Notes: generated by a model not told the origin, from the sequence alone. A stretch of DNA of 64,000 nt from DASPJR01 sp035628505 (GCA_035628505.1 DASPJR010000014.1:4831-68830); one strand, 5' to 3'. Positions 8,208 to 17,604 are shown, counted from the stretch's first letter. Made by a program: numbers and translations.

Positions 8208-11135
8208 ATGCCTGTAACGCTGCATTGCCAGAACGGCTCACGCGCCGGGCAGACCTTCACATTCACCGAACAGGTGATCACGATCGGCCGCTCTGCGTCC
8301 TGTATGCTTGTGTTTACTACCGAAAAAAGCGTCAGCCGCAACCATTGCGAACTCTACTTCTATGAAGGGCAGCTGGCCGTTCGCGATCTGGGCAGTTCAA
8401 ACGGCACCTACATTAATGGCGTGCGCATCAGTGTGCCGACAATGCTGCCGCCGGGAAGCATTCTGAAAATTGGCGACCACGGCCCCGAACTGCGGGTCGG
8501 CGACGGGCAGGACGACGGAGCGGATGCGACATTGATGACCGCATCGCCTCCGGTGATCAGTTATTCGCCGGCTGCTCCGTCCGCGCATGCCAGACATAGC
8601 GATGCGGCTGGCGCTCAGTCTCAAGGGTCCTCGTCCCCGGTGCGCACGACCGTCCCGGTCGTCCTTGTGCTCGTGCTGCTCGCAGGCGGAGGCTGGTTTG
8701 GATACCAGAAGTACGTGGAAGCGCAGATTTGCGAGGAAGTGACGTTCGCGATTCGGCGTGGAGAAACTGGCAAGCGCAGGCACGGCGAGGAACTGGATGA
8801 AGTGCTGGCTGCAGTTGAAGCGGTCCTGCAGAAACACGCCGAGCAGAAAAGTGTGGATCTGCAGCCGCTGCGCGAACTCTTTCAGCGACTGAAAGCCCGC
8901 AAGGAACTGCTGCGTGATCGAGCGAACCGCTTCGCCAATCTGCTGACGGATGCCGATAAGCTGACGCGCGGCAAGCCGTCCGAAGCGCTCGAAAAGATAG
9001 CGAAGGCAGAGGAACTCGGACAGGCGGATGCGATCACGTACCTGCCGGACTTGAACGCTGGGGCCAATCCGTCAGTTGAGTTCCGCAGAGCGCTCGCGCG
9101 CCGCGTGGCCGAGGAGCACGCGCGCCGCAAAGAGGACTTTGAAACGCTTCTTAAAGCTGCACAAGCAGCGCTCTCCGCACAGATGCCGGACAAAGCGCTC
9201 GAAAAACTCGAGGAAGCCGAGCGCATCGGAAGTGCTGATTCAGCAAAGGAGTATCCGGACCTGCTCCAAGGGCTCTCGCCACAGATCGGCGTTCTTAAAG
9301 ACGAGGCCAGGACGTGGAAAGCCTTCCAGGACTATCTGCGCATTGTGGATCTGGCGCGCCAGCAGCAGGATTGGGACGCGGTGCTGACGAACCTGAAACC
9401 CGCGCTCGCGCTGCCTGGAATTGAAAAGCACCCGCGCCGTACGGAAGCTCTCGAGCTCAACCGAAGCGCGCGCAGGATTGTCGATGATTTCAAACTGAAG
9501 CTTGAGCTTGCAGAGCAGTTCCTCGCGACCGGACGCTTCGAGCAGGCCGAAACAGCATTCAAGGAAGCTGAAAAAGTCTGGGTCCTTTCTCCGCAAAGAA
9601 CCCGCATCCGCGAAGCCATTCTCAAAGCGCAGGAAGGCATTCGCGAAGCCCGCATCTCGGCGGCCAAAGAGGCTGGAGAGCGCGCGCTGGCAGCGAAGGA
9701 CTATAAGGCGGCAGAGGAGGCGTTCACCCGCGGCCTGGCACAGGACAAAGACGCGTACGCGCTCATTGAAGGCCTTAAAAAAGTAAAGATGGGCAAGGCG
9801 CGCGAACTGCAGGACGAAGCGGAGGAGCTGCAGGCAAAAAATAAGACCGCTGAGGACTGGAACAGAACCGCCGCGAAGTATGCAGAAGCTGCGAAGCTCA
9901 GCGCGGAACTGGGTGACAAGCGCAACCAGGCCGTGAACATCAACAACCAGGCTTTCTGCACGGACCCGGAGCGCAATCCAGGCGGCGATCTCAAGCGCGC
10001 GATCGAGCTCTACGAGCAATCGCTGGCGCTGCACAGGCAGGTGAACGATCCACGCGAGCTTGCCGTGACGCTCTCCAATCTGGGAGCGTGTCTGCTTAAG
10101 CCGGGAACCTGGGACAAATCGCTGGAGTATTACCGCGAGGCCGAAGCGCTCGCCAAAAAGTCCGGCAACGAAAAGACGCTGGCCATATCCCTGGCCAATA
10201 TCGGTCTGTGCCTGCAGCCGGGAAACGCGACAGGCGGAGACTGGAGCCGCGCGATCGATCACTACGAGCGGGCTGTGCCCATAATGGCCAAACTGGGCGA
10301 TAAAAAGTCGCTGGCCATCGTGCTGAAGAGTGTTGGTTACTGCTGGCTGCCTGACAAAAGCTGGGCCGGAAACTGGGCGAAAGCAGTGGCCTCCTTTGAG
10401 GAAGCCGTGCGTTATGCGCGTGAAAGCAACCAGACCAAGACGCTTTTCCAGGCACTGAAGAGCCTCGCCTTCTGTCAGCGGCCGAACAACAATCCCGCTG
10501 GTAACTGGGCCAAGGCTATCGCGCTCTACAATGAAGCAATCGAGATTGCGACACAGCTGGGTGAAAATGAGGAACTGGTCTCGCTGCAGCACGCGCTGGC
10601 GCAGTGCCACATCCCAAAGAGTAATCCAGGTGGAAGCTGGGAACGCGCACTCGCTCTTTACGAGAAGGCCTACGACATGGCGGTGAAACACGGCTCCGCG
10701 CCGACGCAGGCGCGCATTGCCAGCGAGTGGGGCACGTCGCTGCAGCCCGACGAAAACCCGGGAGGAAACTGGGCTCGCGCGCTGGCGCTCCATGAGCTTG
10801 CAGTCAAGCTCTACACGCACGCCGGAGACAACCTGAACCTGGCCAATGCGCATTATGACCGCGGCACATGCCTTCGGATGGACAAGAATCCTTCCGGCGA
10901 CTGGTTCCGCGCGGCCCAGGCCTTCGAAGAAGCCGCGCGCCTTTATGCGAACGCAAAATTCAAGCGCGAGGAAGGCCTCTCGTACAATCGCCAGGCGTTT
11001 TGCATGATTAAAGGCGATTCGGTGAACCTGACGCCCGAAGCACGAGCGTTGTTCCTGCGCGCCGGAAAGCTTCTGCGCGAAGCGGGCGATGAAAAGTCGG
11101 CGGAAAACTCAGAGAGCTGGGCAAAGCTGAATTGA
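8208..11135 (+). CDS. FHA-transmembrane protein with coiled coil and long TPR-like array
   Basis: The 975-residue protein has an N-terminal FHA domain (about 5-97) with intact phosphothreonine-recognition motifs GRS (27-29), SRNH (43-46) and SSNGT (63-67). A Pro/Ser linker and one transmembrane helix (about 148-166) follow, then charged helical or coiled-coil sequence. From about residue 570 to 940 there is a solenoid of roughly 45-residue repeats, each carrying a Cys and a NPGGNW-type motif before a TPR-like helix (RAIELYEQS). The FHA domain would be cytoplasmic and could read Ser/Thr kinase output; the repeats would face the periplasm. The ATG at 8208 follows GAGGGAACT and is preferred over an in-frame TTG 18 nt upstream. 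It converges on the double-vWA gene with a 5-bp gap. The function is unknown; a phospho-dependent envelope scaffold is inferred. Confidence 0.9.
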   Translation: MPVTLHCQNGSRAGQTFTFTEQVITIGRSASCMLVFTTEKSVSRNHCELYFYEGQLAVRDLGSSNGTYINGVRISVPTMLPPGSILKIGDHGPELRVGDGQDDGADATLMTASPPVISYSPAAPSAHARHSDAAGAQSQGSSSPVRTTVPVVLVLVLLAGGGWFGYQKYVEAQICEEVTFAIRRGETGKRRHGEELDEVLAAVEAVLQKHAEQKSVDLQPLRELFQRLKARKELLRDRANRFANLLTDADKLTRGKPSEALEKIAKAEELGQADAITYLPDLNAGANPSVEFRRALARRVAEEHARRKEDFETLLKAAQAALSAQMPDKALEKLEEAERIGSADSAKEYPDLLQGLSPQIGVLKDEARTWKAFQDYLRIVDLARQQQDWDAVLTNLKPALALPGIEKHPRRTEALELNRSARRIVDDFKLKLELAEQFLATGRFEQAETAFKEAEKVWVLSPQRTRIREAILKAQEGIREARISAAKEAGERALAAKDYKAAEEAFTRGLAQDKDAYALIEGLKKVKMGKARELQDEAEELQAKNKTAEDWNRTAAKYAEAAKLSAELGDKRNQAVNINNQAFCTDPERNPGGDLKRAIELYEQSLALHRQVNDPRELAVTLSNLGACLLKPGTWDKSLEYYREAEALAKKSGNEKTLAISLANIGLCLQPGNATGGDWSRAIDHYERAVPIMAKLGDKKSLAIVLKSVGYCWLPDKSWAGNWAKAVASFEEAVRYARESNQTKTLFQALKSLAFCQRPNNNPAGNWAKAIALYNEAIEIATQLGENEELVSLQHALAQCHIPKSNPGGSWERALALYEKAYDMAVKHGSAPTQARIASEWGTSLQPDENPGGNWARALALHELAVKLYTHAGDNLNLANAHYDRGTCLRMDKNPSGDWFRAAQAFEEAARLYANAKFKREEGLSYNRQAFCMIKGDSVNLTPEARALFLRAGKLLREAGDEKSAENSESWAKLN

Positions 11136-11146
11136 GCGCTTCAGCT
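11125..11146. terminator. Possible shared hairpin between convergent genes
   Basis: AGCTGAA (11125-11131) and TTCAGCT (11140-11146) form a 7-bp stem spanning both convergent stop codons. There is no T-run on either side, so intrinsic termination is doubtful. Confidence 0.3.
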
Positions 11147-13960
11147 GCGGCGGATTCCGATTTCAACAAGAAGCAGGACGATTGCGGCGGCGATCAGCCA
11201 CGGACTGAGCAGGACCATTTCGCGAGCGGCTTTTTTCTTTGAAGCCCACTGAAAGAGATCGGTTGCGCTTTCGATCACTTGCGAATCGCCGCCGGCTTTC
11301 GCTGCCAAAGCTTGCATGGCCGCTCGGTCGGTTCCGAAGCGGCGGAGTTCGGCAGAGTACGGCACAGTGACGAAGCGTTCATGAAGCAGCCGGCCAGCGT
11401 CGTGAATGCTTAAGCGGTAAATGCCCTGTGTGAGCCCTGGAACCATGGCGCGGTAGACGCCTGGCGCGGATGCATGGAGCGGGTGCGTTGATGCTTTAGT
11501 CCGAACCTGCTCAGCAGCTTCGCCGGCGCTGTTCAGGCTTGTGAGCGTCAGCGTCAGGCGCCGACCGCTGATGGGAAGACCGCTCGCCGAGTCGCTGCCG
11601 CGGACTTCAACATCAAAGGCGTCATCGTCACCCGGTTCGGCGTGAACGGTCCAGGCGTCTGAACCAGCGCTACCGCGCGCTTCAGCCCACTCGAGGAGCG
11701 ACGGCAGCAGCCGCCGGCCGCTCTCGCTGCTCAGCAGGGCCGAGCCGGCTTCGCCGTCCAGCGATAGCGCCAGGGCCGCACGACGTGACACCGCAGGCCA
11801 GTGTGAGCCAGAAAGAACTAAAAGTGGGTCGGGCTTACGTGACGACGAGGGATTCACGTTTGGTGCGGCAGATAACAGAAGCGTTTCCGTGTCCGGCTTG
11901 GCCCGCACCCGATTGCGGAAGCCGAGCAGCGGCCAGCTGCTGCCGGAGGGACCCAGCAGCGGATGTTCGTACGCGGCGCGCAGGCCGAAGGACTCGTAGC
12001 GCACGTAGAAATCTTTTTTCTGCGCCTCGAACGCCTGTTCCAGCCGCTGAGCCAGCTTCAGGAATTCGGGCGAGTAGCTTCCGCCGCCGGCTTCGGCCAG
12101 CGACTTCAGGAGTTTCTCGCCGGTGCTGTTGGCGTCTTTGCTGCTGACGTCGATGCCGAAGGAGAAGAGGGTGGTGCGGCGCACTGATTTTTCGTCACGC
12201 GGCTGCGGGCACAGCGTTCTGGCCGCCTGGACGATCTCTTCGGAAGGACGCTTGATGGTCTGGATGCCGTCGCTGAGCAGCACGACAAGCTGCTCTTCGG
12301 CGTCGTCCTTGGCGAGCGTCTCCGAGGCGAGTTTCAGTGCCGCGAGAAGATCGGTGTTCGCTTCGATCTGTACTTTTTTAACAGCGCTCAGGAACGTGTT
12401 GCGAGTGGGCTCGGCGGAGAGCGGCGCGGCCAGCTGCGCCGTTCCGGAAAAAGTAATCAAGCCCAGCCGGTCCAGTGGCTTGAGGCGCTGGACTGCCTGC
12501 GCGAGCTGCTCGGCCGCGAAATCAATCTTTCGCACACCGGCGCCAGCCGCGCCCATTTTCTCATCCATGGATTTCGAGACGTCGATCAGGAAGAGAACCG
12601 ATCGCGTGCGGTCGTCTTCTGGTGTCATCTCAATTGGCAGTAACCGTTCCCAGGTGCCCTCGCGATGGCCGCCGGCGCCGAAAGCTTTCTCGCCACCGAA
12701 GGCAATCAGCGCCTTTCCATTGTCGACGGCGTCGGCGATGGCTGTTACTGCGGGCCCCTGGGTGAGCTCGCCTGCGGAGAAACCATCCACGACGATTCCG
12801 GCAGTTTGATCGTAGGCCGCCGATGTGGACGGCAGTGATTTCACATCGTACACACGCGTTTGAACCCCCAATGGCCGCGCGGGATCGCCTGCGAGGCGAT
12901 CCAGGGTAGAGCCGCTCCGGGTGAGCACCGCCCAGAGCGCCGGGCCTTCGACGCGCAGAGCCGCTGAGAGAACGTTATTGGAGGAAATATCGCCCGGTAG
13001 ATCGCCATCGGTGCCGCTGATTCGAGCCGTGTAGACAGCAATCCCGGCGGTCTCGGGCTTATCGAGCACCCGCACGGACGCGCGTAGTTCGCCTCCGGTG
13101 GTTGCTGCGTCAGTGGCGAGAGTGACGGTCTTAAAATCCACCGGGTAATCTTCGCTTCCGACTTTCTGGCGCCACACCGCCACTCGAAGGGTGCACGGCG
13201 TCTGCGAGGCGACAGTCACTTCGATCGGAATGCTGCGACCGATCTGCACTTTTTCGGGAACGCGCAGGGAGGCGATATGAACATCCGCTGAAGGTCCCAG
13301 TACTGCCGGCGTGGGCAACAGATCGATTCCGCTTCCTGATAGCGCCGCCGCGGCGCTCTGTTCGCTGCCGCGCGTGCTGCGGAAATCGGAGAGCAGCAGA
13401 ATGGCCCTGCTTGCGGAGGATGCTCTGGAATCGGGGAAGAGGCTGCGCGCGAAATTGATTGCGCTGCCCACGTCCGTCGCGTTGCGATCAACGACCGTGG
13501 TCAACTGGAGAAGATCGGGCAAAAGCGGCGCTTCAACTTTCTTCCGGCGCGTGGAGGTGGTGTTTCTTTCAGTCGCGGCAGCAAGCGGACTGAAAGCGCG
13601 CTCAGTGCCCGCGGTTCCCCCAAACACCGTGAAAGCAAGCTCCGCCTGCTGTGGATCGAGCGCTCGGGCCAGTTCATTCAGCCGTGTCGATTGCGAACTG
13701 AGGTCGAAAATGCTTGAGCTGACGTCTGCGGCAACAACGATCTGCTGACGCTGCCCCTCGCGCGGGATTCTCAGCCCGGCGGCGGCCAGGGCGAGCAGCA
13801 GACCCGCACAGCCTTGCAGAATAAGGCGGCGCACGAAACGGCGGCGCTGGAGACCCACATTTCCGGCGCCACCCCGCACCCGGAACCATTGCGCGACGAG
13901 CAGAACGCTCAACGCGGGGACGAGGAGCAGAAGCCAGGGTTGTGAAAACCACGAAACCAA
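11141..13960 (-). CDS. Membrane protein with two von Willebrand factor A domains
   Basis: From the TTG at 13960 the product is 939 residues. That start is chosen because AGAGGAG lies about 8 nt upstream and it yields the typical family start MVSWFSQPWLLLL; the frame continues open to 14014. Two N-terminal transmembrane helices (about 8-25 and 45-63) and one C-terminal helix (AAAIVLLLVEIGI) resemble BatA-like proteins. The first vWA domain has DVSSS and the second DVSKS, so both keep a DxSxS metal-site core. Between them is a class-I glutamine-amidotransferase-like segment (LIAFGGEKAFGAGG). This architecture is common in PVC bacteria and often lies near MoxR/DUF58 genes, which are not seen here. 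A role in envelope stress or protein-complex assembly is inferred. Confidence 0.85.
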   Translation of the reverse strand: MVSWFSQPWLLLLVPALSVLLVAQWFRVRGGAGNVGLQRRRFVRRLILQGCAGLLLALAAAGLRIPREGQRQQIVVAADVSSSIFDLSSQSTRLNELARALDPQQAELAFTVFGGTAGTERAFSPLAAATERNTTSTRRKKVEAPLLPDLLQLTTVVDRNATDVGSAINFARSLFPDSRASSASRAILLLSDFRSTRGSEQSAAAALSGSGIDLLPTPAVLGPSADVHIASLRVPEKVQIGRSIPIEVTVASQTPCTLRVAVWRQKVGSEDYPVDFKTVTLATDAATTGGELRASVRVLDKPETAGIAVYTARISGTDGDLPGDISSNNVLSAALRVEGPALWAVLTRSGSTLDRLAGDPARPLGVQTRVYDVKSLPSTSAAYDQTAGIVVDGFSAGELTQGPAVTAIADAVDNGKALIAFGGEKAFGAGGHREGTWERLLPIEMTPEDDRTRSVLFLIDVSKSMDEKMGAAGAGVRKIDFAAEQLAQAVQRLKPLDRLGLITFSGTAQLAAPLSAEPTRNTFLSAVKKVQIEANTDLLAALKLASETLAKDDAEEQLVVLLSDGIQTIKRPSEEIVQAARTLCPQPRDEKSVRRTTLFSFGIDVSSKDANSTGEKLLKSLAEAGGGSYSPEFLKLAQRLEQAFEAQKKDFYVRYESFGLRAAYEHPLLGPSGSSWPLLGFRNRVRAKPDTETLLLSAAPNVNPSSSRKPDPLLVLSGSHWPAVSRRAALALSLDGEAGSALLSSESGRRLLPSLLEWAEARGSAGSDAWTVHAEPGDDDAFDVEVRGSDSASGLPISGRRLTLTLTSLNSAGEAAEQVRTKASTHPLHASAPGVYRAMVPGLTQGIYRLSIHDAGRLLHERFVTVPYSAELRRFGTDRAAMQALAAKAGGDSQVIESATDLFQWASKKKAAREMVLLSPWLIAAAIVLLLVEIGIRRS

Positions 13961-14268
13961 CTGAAGCGATCTCCTCTGAGCGTATCCGGCGTGCCGGGCC
14001 GCGTTTCCCGTCATACCCGGTACAGAAAGTGGGCAGACCGATTACATCTAGACGCATCTGGCGGCGACTTCTACAATGGAAGCAAAAGCGGCTCCATGCA
14101 AAAGTTTTTGCTGATACGAGTAAAGGCCAAGCGTCATAAATGATGGCAGGTTTGTGTAATGTCAAACGTCATAAGAGTGGTCTGGAGCAGTTGAAGTCAC
14201 AGCCGGCAAGCGGCAGAACATTATACAGATAGCCTGATCGCGCGGCACATCAACCTGGGACTAAAAAC
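13961..14268. other. Divergent intergenic region between the double-vWA and Pro-rich membrane-protein genes
   Basis: No gene is supported here. The region presumably holds promoters for both flanking genes. AT-rich patches lie around 14130-14170 and at 14219-14226 (CATTATAC), the latter about 45 bp before the downstream ATG. No pair of promoter hexamers with normal spacing could be chosen, and no strong inverted repeat was seen. Confidence 0.5.
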
Positions 14269-15750
14269 ATGGCAGATCCAGCGAAACGAAAAGATGGAAA
14301 TACGATGCGACTGAAGCCCAAGCCAAAGAAGGGCAGTCTGGTCTCGACCTTTGTCTTCGTGATATTTTTGGGTGTCGCGGTGGGTTGCGGGATTGTCTAC
14401 AAAGACCAGATCCTGGCCATGATTAACAAGCCGCAGCAGCAACCGGCTCAACCGGCCCCGCAGCCTCCCCCTGCACCCGTGGCAAAGGTCGATAAAGCGC
14501 CAGATGCCGCTCCTCCACCGATCGCCAAGCCGACGGCCCCGCTCGAAAAACCGAAGGTTCCAGAGCAGCCGCTTCAAAGGATTGTTACGGGAGCAGATGA
14601 CGAAGCGGCAAAGGCGGGAATCGCGCAGGGTGTGGCGTTGCTGGAGAAGCTCGAGTTCGAAAGAGCGGCATCGGTGTTCAAAAGTCTGAGCCAGCGCAAG
14701 CTTGGTTCGGCGATGAAAGCCGAAGTATCCACCTGGGAGAAAAAAGCAACGGCGTTCGAACTGGCCACGCGCCATATTCCAATCTCTGAGTTTGCCACCG
14801 CAGAAACCACCTACCTGATCGAAACGCATGATGGCCGTGAAATGCAGGGCATCGTGAAATCCGAAACGGCTGACATGGTCACGCTGCAGCTGATCCAGAA
14901 TCCCGTCTCGGTTGGACGCACGACGCTGCCGCTGCCGGTGTCGGATATCAAGAAGAAGACGGCAATCAGTCAGAAAGACCGCCGCGACGATTTTCTGCAG
15001 CTACTGGGCGGTCTTGAAAGCAACACGGCGATCAGCCGCAGCAGCGATTACTATGATTTGGTTTATGTCAGCAAGAGGCTTGGACTTGGTAAAGAATGTA
15101 TCGAATACCTCAATCGAGCCTATAACGGTAATGAAAGCCGCCAGGCCGATCCCTACATTCACGACACGTTCCGCAAGGAAGTCATCCGCCGCTCGATTGA
15201 TCGCTGTTCGCTGATGCTGGCCGCCGGCCGTGCCAAGCGTTTCGTTGAAGATGAACTCAACCGTCTGATCAAGACGCTTCCTGGCTACGATGTGGCGCAG
15301 GACGAAGTGGAATCGTTCCGGATGAAGGTCCTCAGCAAGATGCGCGACGATTTCAAGTCCACGATCACGCTCAAAGATCCAAAAAAGTCGGAAGTCGCGG
15401 TTAACAAGAAGGCTCCACCCGCGCAGAGCGCCAAGCAGCTGGCGACCGAAGGCGAGCAGATGGAGTTTGTCGTTGAAAGCGGCGGCGTGACAGGCAGCGG
15501 CGCGGCGGGCCCTATCGTCGAGCAGGCGAACGCGAAGTACGAGGAAGGAATGAAGGTGTACCGTAATTTTCGGCAGGGAACGAACGGGAACAACAATGAA
15601 ATTCTTAAGACCGCTATGAAGCATTTGGAGGCCGCAGTGGACCTCTATGATCAGGCCCTCAAAAAGGACCCCTCCAACAAATCGGTTCTGGATCGCCAGA
15701 CCGAAGCCAACATGATTGTTTATGCCTGCAAGAAGTATGCTACCTTATAA
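14269..15750 (+). CDS. Membrane-anchored, Pro-rich protein with beta-barrel-like and helical regions; unknown function
   Basis: I do not recognise a named family. A short basic cytoplasmic N-terminus (LKPKPKKGS) precedes one transmembrane helix (about 24-44). A Gln/Pro/Ala-rich stretch of about 50 residues (PQQQPAQPAPQPPP) could span the periplasm. Residues 170-215 (YLIETHDGREMQGIVKSET) look like a small SH3/LSm-type beta unit seen in planctomycete envelope proteins. The remainder is helical, with a TPR-like end (AVDLYDQALKKDPSNKSVL). It diverges from the double-vWA gene and lies between it and a J-domain gene, both of which suggest protein-interaction functions. The ATG at 14269 has only a weak upstream GGGA; an alternative Met is 12 codons in. 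An envelope scaffold role is a guess. Confidence 0.75.
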   Translation: MADPAKRKDGNTMRLKPKPKKGSLVSTFVFVIFLGVAVGCGIVYKDQILAMINKPQQQPAQPAPQPPPAPVAKVDKAPDAAPPPIAKPTAPLEKPKVPEQPLQRIVTGADDEAAKAGIAQGVALLEKLEFERAASVFKSLSQRKLGSAMKAEVSTWEKKATAFELATRHIPISEFATAETTYLIETHDGREMQGIVKSETADMVTLQLIQNPVSVGRTTLPLPVSDIKKKTAISQKDRRDDFLQLLGGLESNTAISRSSDYYDLVYVSKRLGLGKECIEYLNRAYNGNESRQADPYIHDTFRKEVIRRSIDRCSLMLAAGRAKRFVEDELNRLIKTLPGYDVAQDEVESFRMKVLSKMRDDFKSTITLKDPKKSEVAVNKKAPPAQSAKQLATEGEQMEFVVESGGVTGSGAAGPIVEQANAKYEEGMKVYRNFRQGTNGNNNEILKTAMKHLEAAVDLYDQALKKDPSNKSVLDRQTEANMIVYACKKYATL

Positions 15751-16094
15751 ACAGCGAAGATGTAACGTAAGATATTATGCTATATATAGTTGAGAGATGA
15801 AGGAGATGATTCCGCCACCGCAACGTCTGCACGTGCGGTGGCGCCGACTAGCAGAATAAGTGCGAAATTCCTCTACCAAACTGCCATTTAGAAAACAAAA
15901 ATCTTTACTTTTTTTTCTGCGTTCCTAAAATCAGTGCTCAGGTGGGCACTCCGACGTTAAGGCTCCTTAGTGAGAGACTTAAGGTGCCGCAGTCGAACTG
16001 ACGCGGACGTGCTAATTCTTTGTTGTTTTTCGATTTGCAAGGGCGTTAGCAGACAGCTCCAACTGCTTTGGCCGTGGCTCGAAGGAGGTCCTAA
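15751..16094. other. 344-bp gene-free region upstream of the J-domain gene
   Basis: No credible coding sequence is present; a 20-codon ATG frame at 15797 lacks a properly spaced ribosome-binding site. The region contains a GC-rich hairpin (15813-15843), a T-run (15909-15916) preceded by AT-rich DNA, and a small inverted repeat AGTGC...GCACT near 15932-15949. Conserved-RNA features such as SRP, RNase P or a known riboswitch were not recognised. The downstream gene's AAGGAGG lies at the right edge. Confidence 0.5.
15813..15843 (+). terminator. GC-rich hairpin downstream of the Pro-rich membrane-protein gene
   Basis: CGCCACCGCA (15813-15822) and TGCGGTGGCG (15834-15843) form a perfect 10-bp stem with an 11-nt loop, 63 nt after the stop codon. 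There is no adjacent T-run, so this may be a Rho-dependent or processing site rather than a simple terminator. Confidence 0.4.
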
Positions 16095-16904
16095 GTGATC
16101 TCGGGGATGATCAACTACTATGAAGTTCTGGAAGTGCAACCGGAGGCAAGCGCCGATGAGATCAAACGCTCATTCCGTCGTCTAGCCAAAAAGTACCATC
16201 CAGATCACAACTCGACTCGCACAAAGTGGGCCGAAGCGAAGATGCGCGTCATCCTGAAGGCCTACGACACGCTCATGAACGAGGCCGAGCGTGCCGATTA
16301 CGACCGCAAGCTGCGCCCGTTCCTCAAAGCGTACCAGGACCCGTATCGCGAGAATCTGGCCAAGCGCCAGGACGATCCGGCCGCGCAGTCGCGCCTGATT
16401 CTGTACAACCTTCTTAATGACGATCCGCGCGCCGCGATCGAGATCTACGAGCGCATGCGCAAGCGGGACGACAACTTCGAAGTCTGGCAGTACCTGGATC
16501 AGAAAGACTACCTGGACTGCCAGTTCCTCATGGGCGAAGAGTACGAGCGCCAGGGTAACTGGAAGCAGGCTTTGAAGTTCTACGAGAACGTGTACAACGC
16601 AGAACGCAACTCGCCGATGCGCTTCTTCCTTGAAGAGGTCAAGGACCGCATTCGCGACATCTACTGCAAGAAAGTCGCGCGCCGCTGCAAGCCCATCGAA
16701 TCGGTCAAGATCTACGAAAAGGTCATGGCCATGGGCGTGAGCAAGAAGACGGAAGCGTATCTGCATAAGAAGATCGCCGAGAGCTACTTCAAAGGCAGCG
16801 TCGAGAAGAAGGCTCGCTTCCATCTGCGCCGCGCGTTTGAGCTGGAACCGAAACTCAAGGGCGCCCAGAAGATCTGCGAGAAGCTCGCGGTTAACCGGCA
16901 CTAA
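16095..16904 (+). CDS. J-domain (DnaJ N-terminal) protein with helical repeat tail
   Basis: The 269-residue product has a J-domain at about residues 6-72: YYEVLEVQPEAS, KRSFRRLAKKYHPDH with the HPD triad at 35-37, and the closing AERADYDRKL. It lacks the Gly/Phe region, zinc fingers and substrate-binding domains of true DnaJ. The tail from about residue 95 is helical and TPR-like (RQGNWKQALKFYENVY, KIYEKVMAMG, ARFHLRRAFELEPK). J-domains stimulate Hsp70 ATPase; the tail would provide client or complex specificity. The GTG at 16095 is strongly supported by AAGGAGG at 6-nt spacing, although an ATG four codons later (16107) exists. A strong terminator follows, so the gene is probably monocistronic. 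Confidence 0.88.
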   Translation: MISGMINYYEVLEVQPEASADEIKRSFRRLAKKYHPDHNSTRTKWAEAKMRVILKAYDTLMNEAERADYDRKLRPFLKAYQDPYRENLAKRQDDPAAQSRLILYNLLNDDPRAAIEIYERMRKRDDNFEVWQYLDQKDYLDCQFLMGEEYERQGNWKQALKFYENVYNAERNSPMRFFLEEVKDRIRDIYCKKVARRCKPIESVKIYEKVMAMGVSKKTEAYLHKKIAESYFKGSVEKKARFHLRRAFELEPKLKGAQKICEKLAVNRH

Positions 16905-16931
16905 TTTTGGGTTAACTGACGTTGGATCAGA

Positions 16932-16965
16932 AGCAGGCAGAATGAAACGTTCTGCCTGCTTTTTT
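16932..16965 (+). terminator. Rho-independent terminator of the J-domain gene
   Basis: AGCAGGCAGAA (16932-16942) and TTCTGCCTGCT (16950-16960) form a perfect 11-bp stem with a 7-nt loop, directly followed by TTTTT. It lies 27 nt past the stop codon. Confidence 0.92.
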
Positions 16966-17004
16966 GTTGCCCGATAAAAATATTTTCAAAAAAGTGCGTT
17001 TAAT

Positions 17005-17018
17005 CCGCACACGTGCGG
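17005..17018. promoter_or_regulatory. Short inverted repeat CCGCAC-AC-GTGCGG upstream of the sigma gene
   Basis: Six-base arms separated by two bases lie 26 bp before the sigma-factor ATG. AT-rich DNA (AAAAATATTTTCAAAAAA) lies immediately upstream. The position suits an operator or leader hairpin, but there is no independent support. Confidence 0.3.
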
Positions 17019-17043
17019 CAAAGTGGTCGGTGAGGAGCGGAAA

Positions 17044-17604
17044 ATGTCAGAGCAGACTCCACTGGAAACGATTCTTACGCGCGTGCTGGATGGCGACTCC
17101 GACGCCTTCGCTGAAGTCGTGCGCCGGTACCAGAAGGACGTATGGCGGGTGGTCGTCTCGCTTCTACATAACTTCGACGCATCGCAGGAACTCGTCGAAC
17201 AGGTCTTCGTTGAGGCCTATCTCTCGCTGGACCAATTTGAACGCGGTAAGGACTTCTCCTTCTGGATTAAAGGCGTGGCACGCAATGTTGTCCGCGAAGA
17301 GCTGCGCAAAAAGACGCGCGAAAGCAAGCGCCTGGAAGTCTACCGCGACCACCTCATTGCCAGACTCGACGACGATGCGCAGGCCGAATCGCACGAGTCG
17401 GAGCTGAAAGAATCGCTCGCCGGCTGCCGTGAGAAACTGCCTGAAGTATCCGCGCGCGCGCTCGATCTGCGTTACCGGCAGGGCAAGAGTTTCGAAGAAA
17501 TCGCTGAAGAGATGGGCCGGACGGTGGAAGCCACGCGGCAGCTGCTCTCGCGCGTGCGCATTCTGCTGCGGGATTGCATTGACCGGAGAATGGCGCAGGT
17601 ATGA
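17044..17604 (+). CDS. ECF-type RNA polymerase sigma factor, PVC family
   Basis: The 186-residue protein contains sigma region 2 (about 18-85; FAEVVRRYQKDVWRVVVSLL, FEREKDF-like, SFWIKGVARNVVREELRKK) and region 4 (about 125-180; LDLRYRQGKSFEEIAEEMG followed by the recognition helix ATRQLLSRVRILLRDCI). It resembles the Rhodopirellula/Verrucomicrobium ECF family, whose genes are commonly followed by a FecR-domain gene. That is the case here: the next gene overlaps by 4 bp (ATGA), indicating translational coupling with a likely anti-sigma factor. The ATG at 17044 has GAGGAG at 6-nt spacing, so the GTG-initiated extension to 17023 is rejected. It would direct transcription of an envelope regulon, possibly including the adjacent GH2-like gene. 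Confidence 0.92.
   Translation: MSEQTPLETILTRVLDGDSDAFAEVVRRYQKDVWRVVVSLLHNFDASQELVEQVFVEAYLSLDQFERGKDFSFWIKGVARNVVREELRKKTRESKRLEVYRDHLIARLDDDAQAESHESELKESLAGCREKLPEVSARALDLRYRQGKSFEEIAEEMGRTVEATRQLLSRVRILLRDCIDRRMAQV

Noticed and set aside
9240..10853. Minus-strand open frame of 537 codons
   Set aside because: It is antisense to the FHA-TPR gene, which has domain motifs and regular repeats in the plus frame. No family features are visible on the minus strand.
15797..15859. Twenty-codon ATG frame in the gene-free region before the J-domain gene
   Set aside because: There is no properly spaced ribosome-binding site and it overlaps a GC-rich hairpin, so there is no support for translation.
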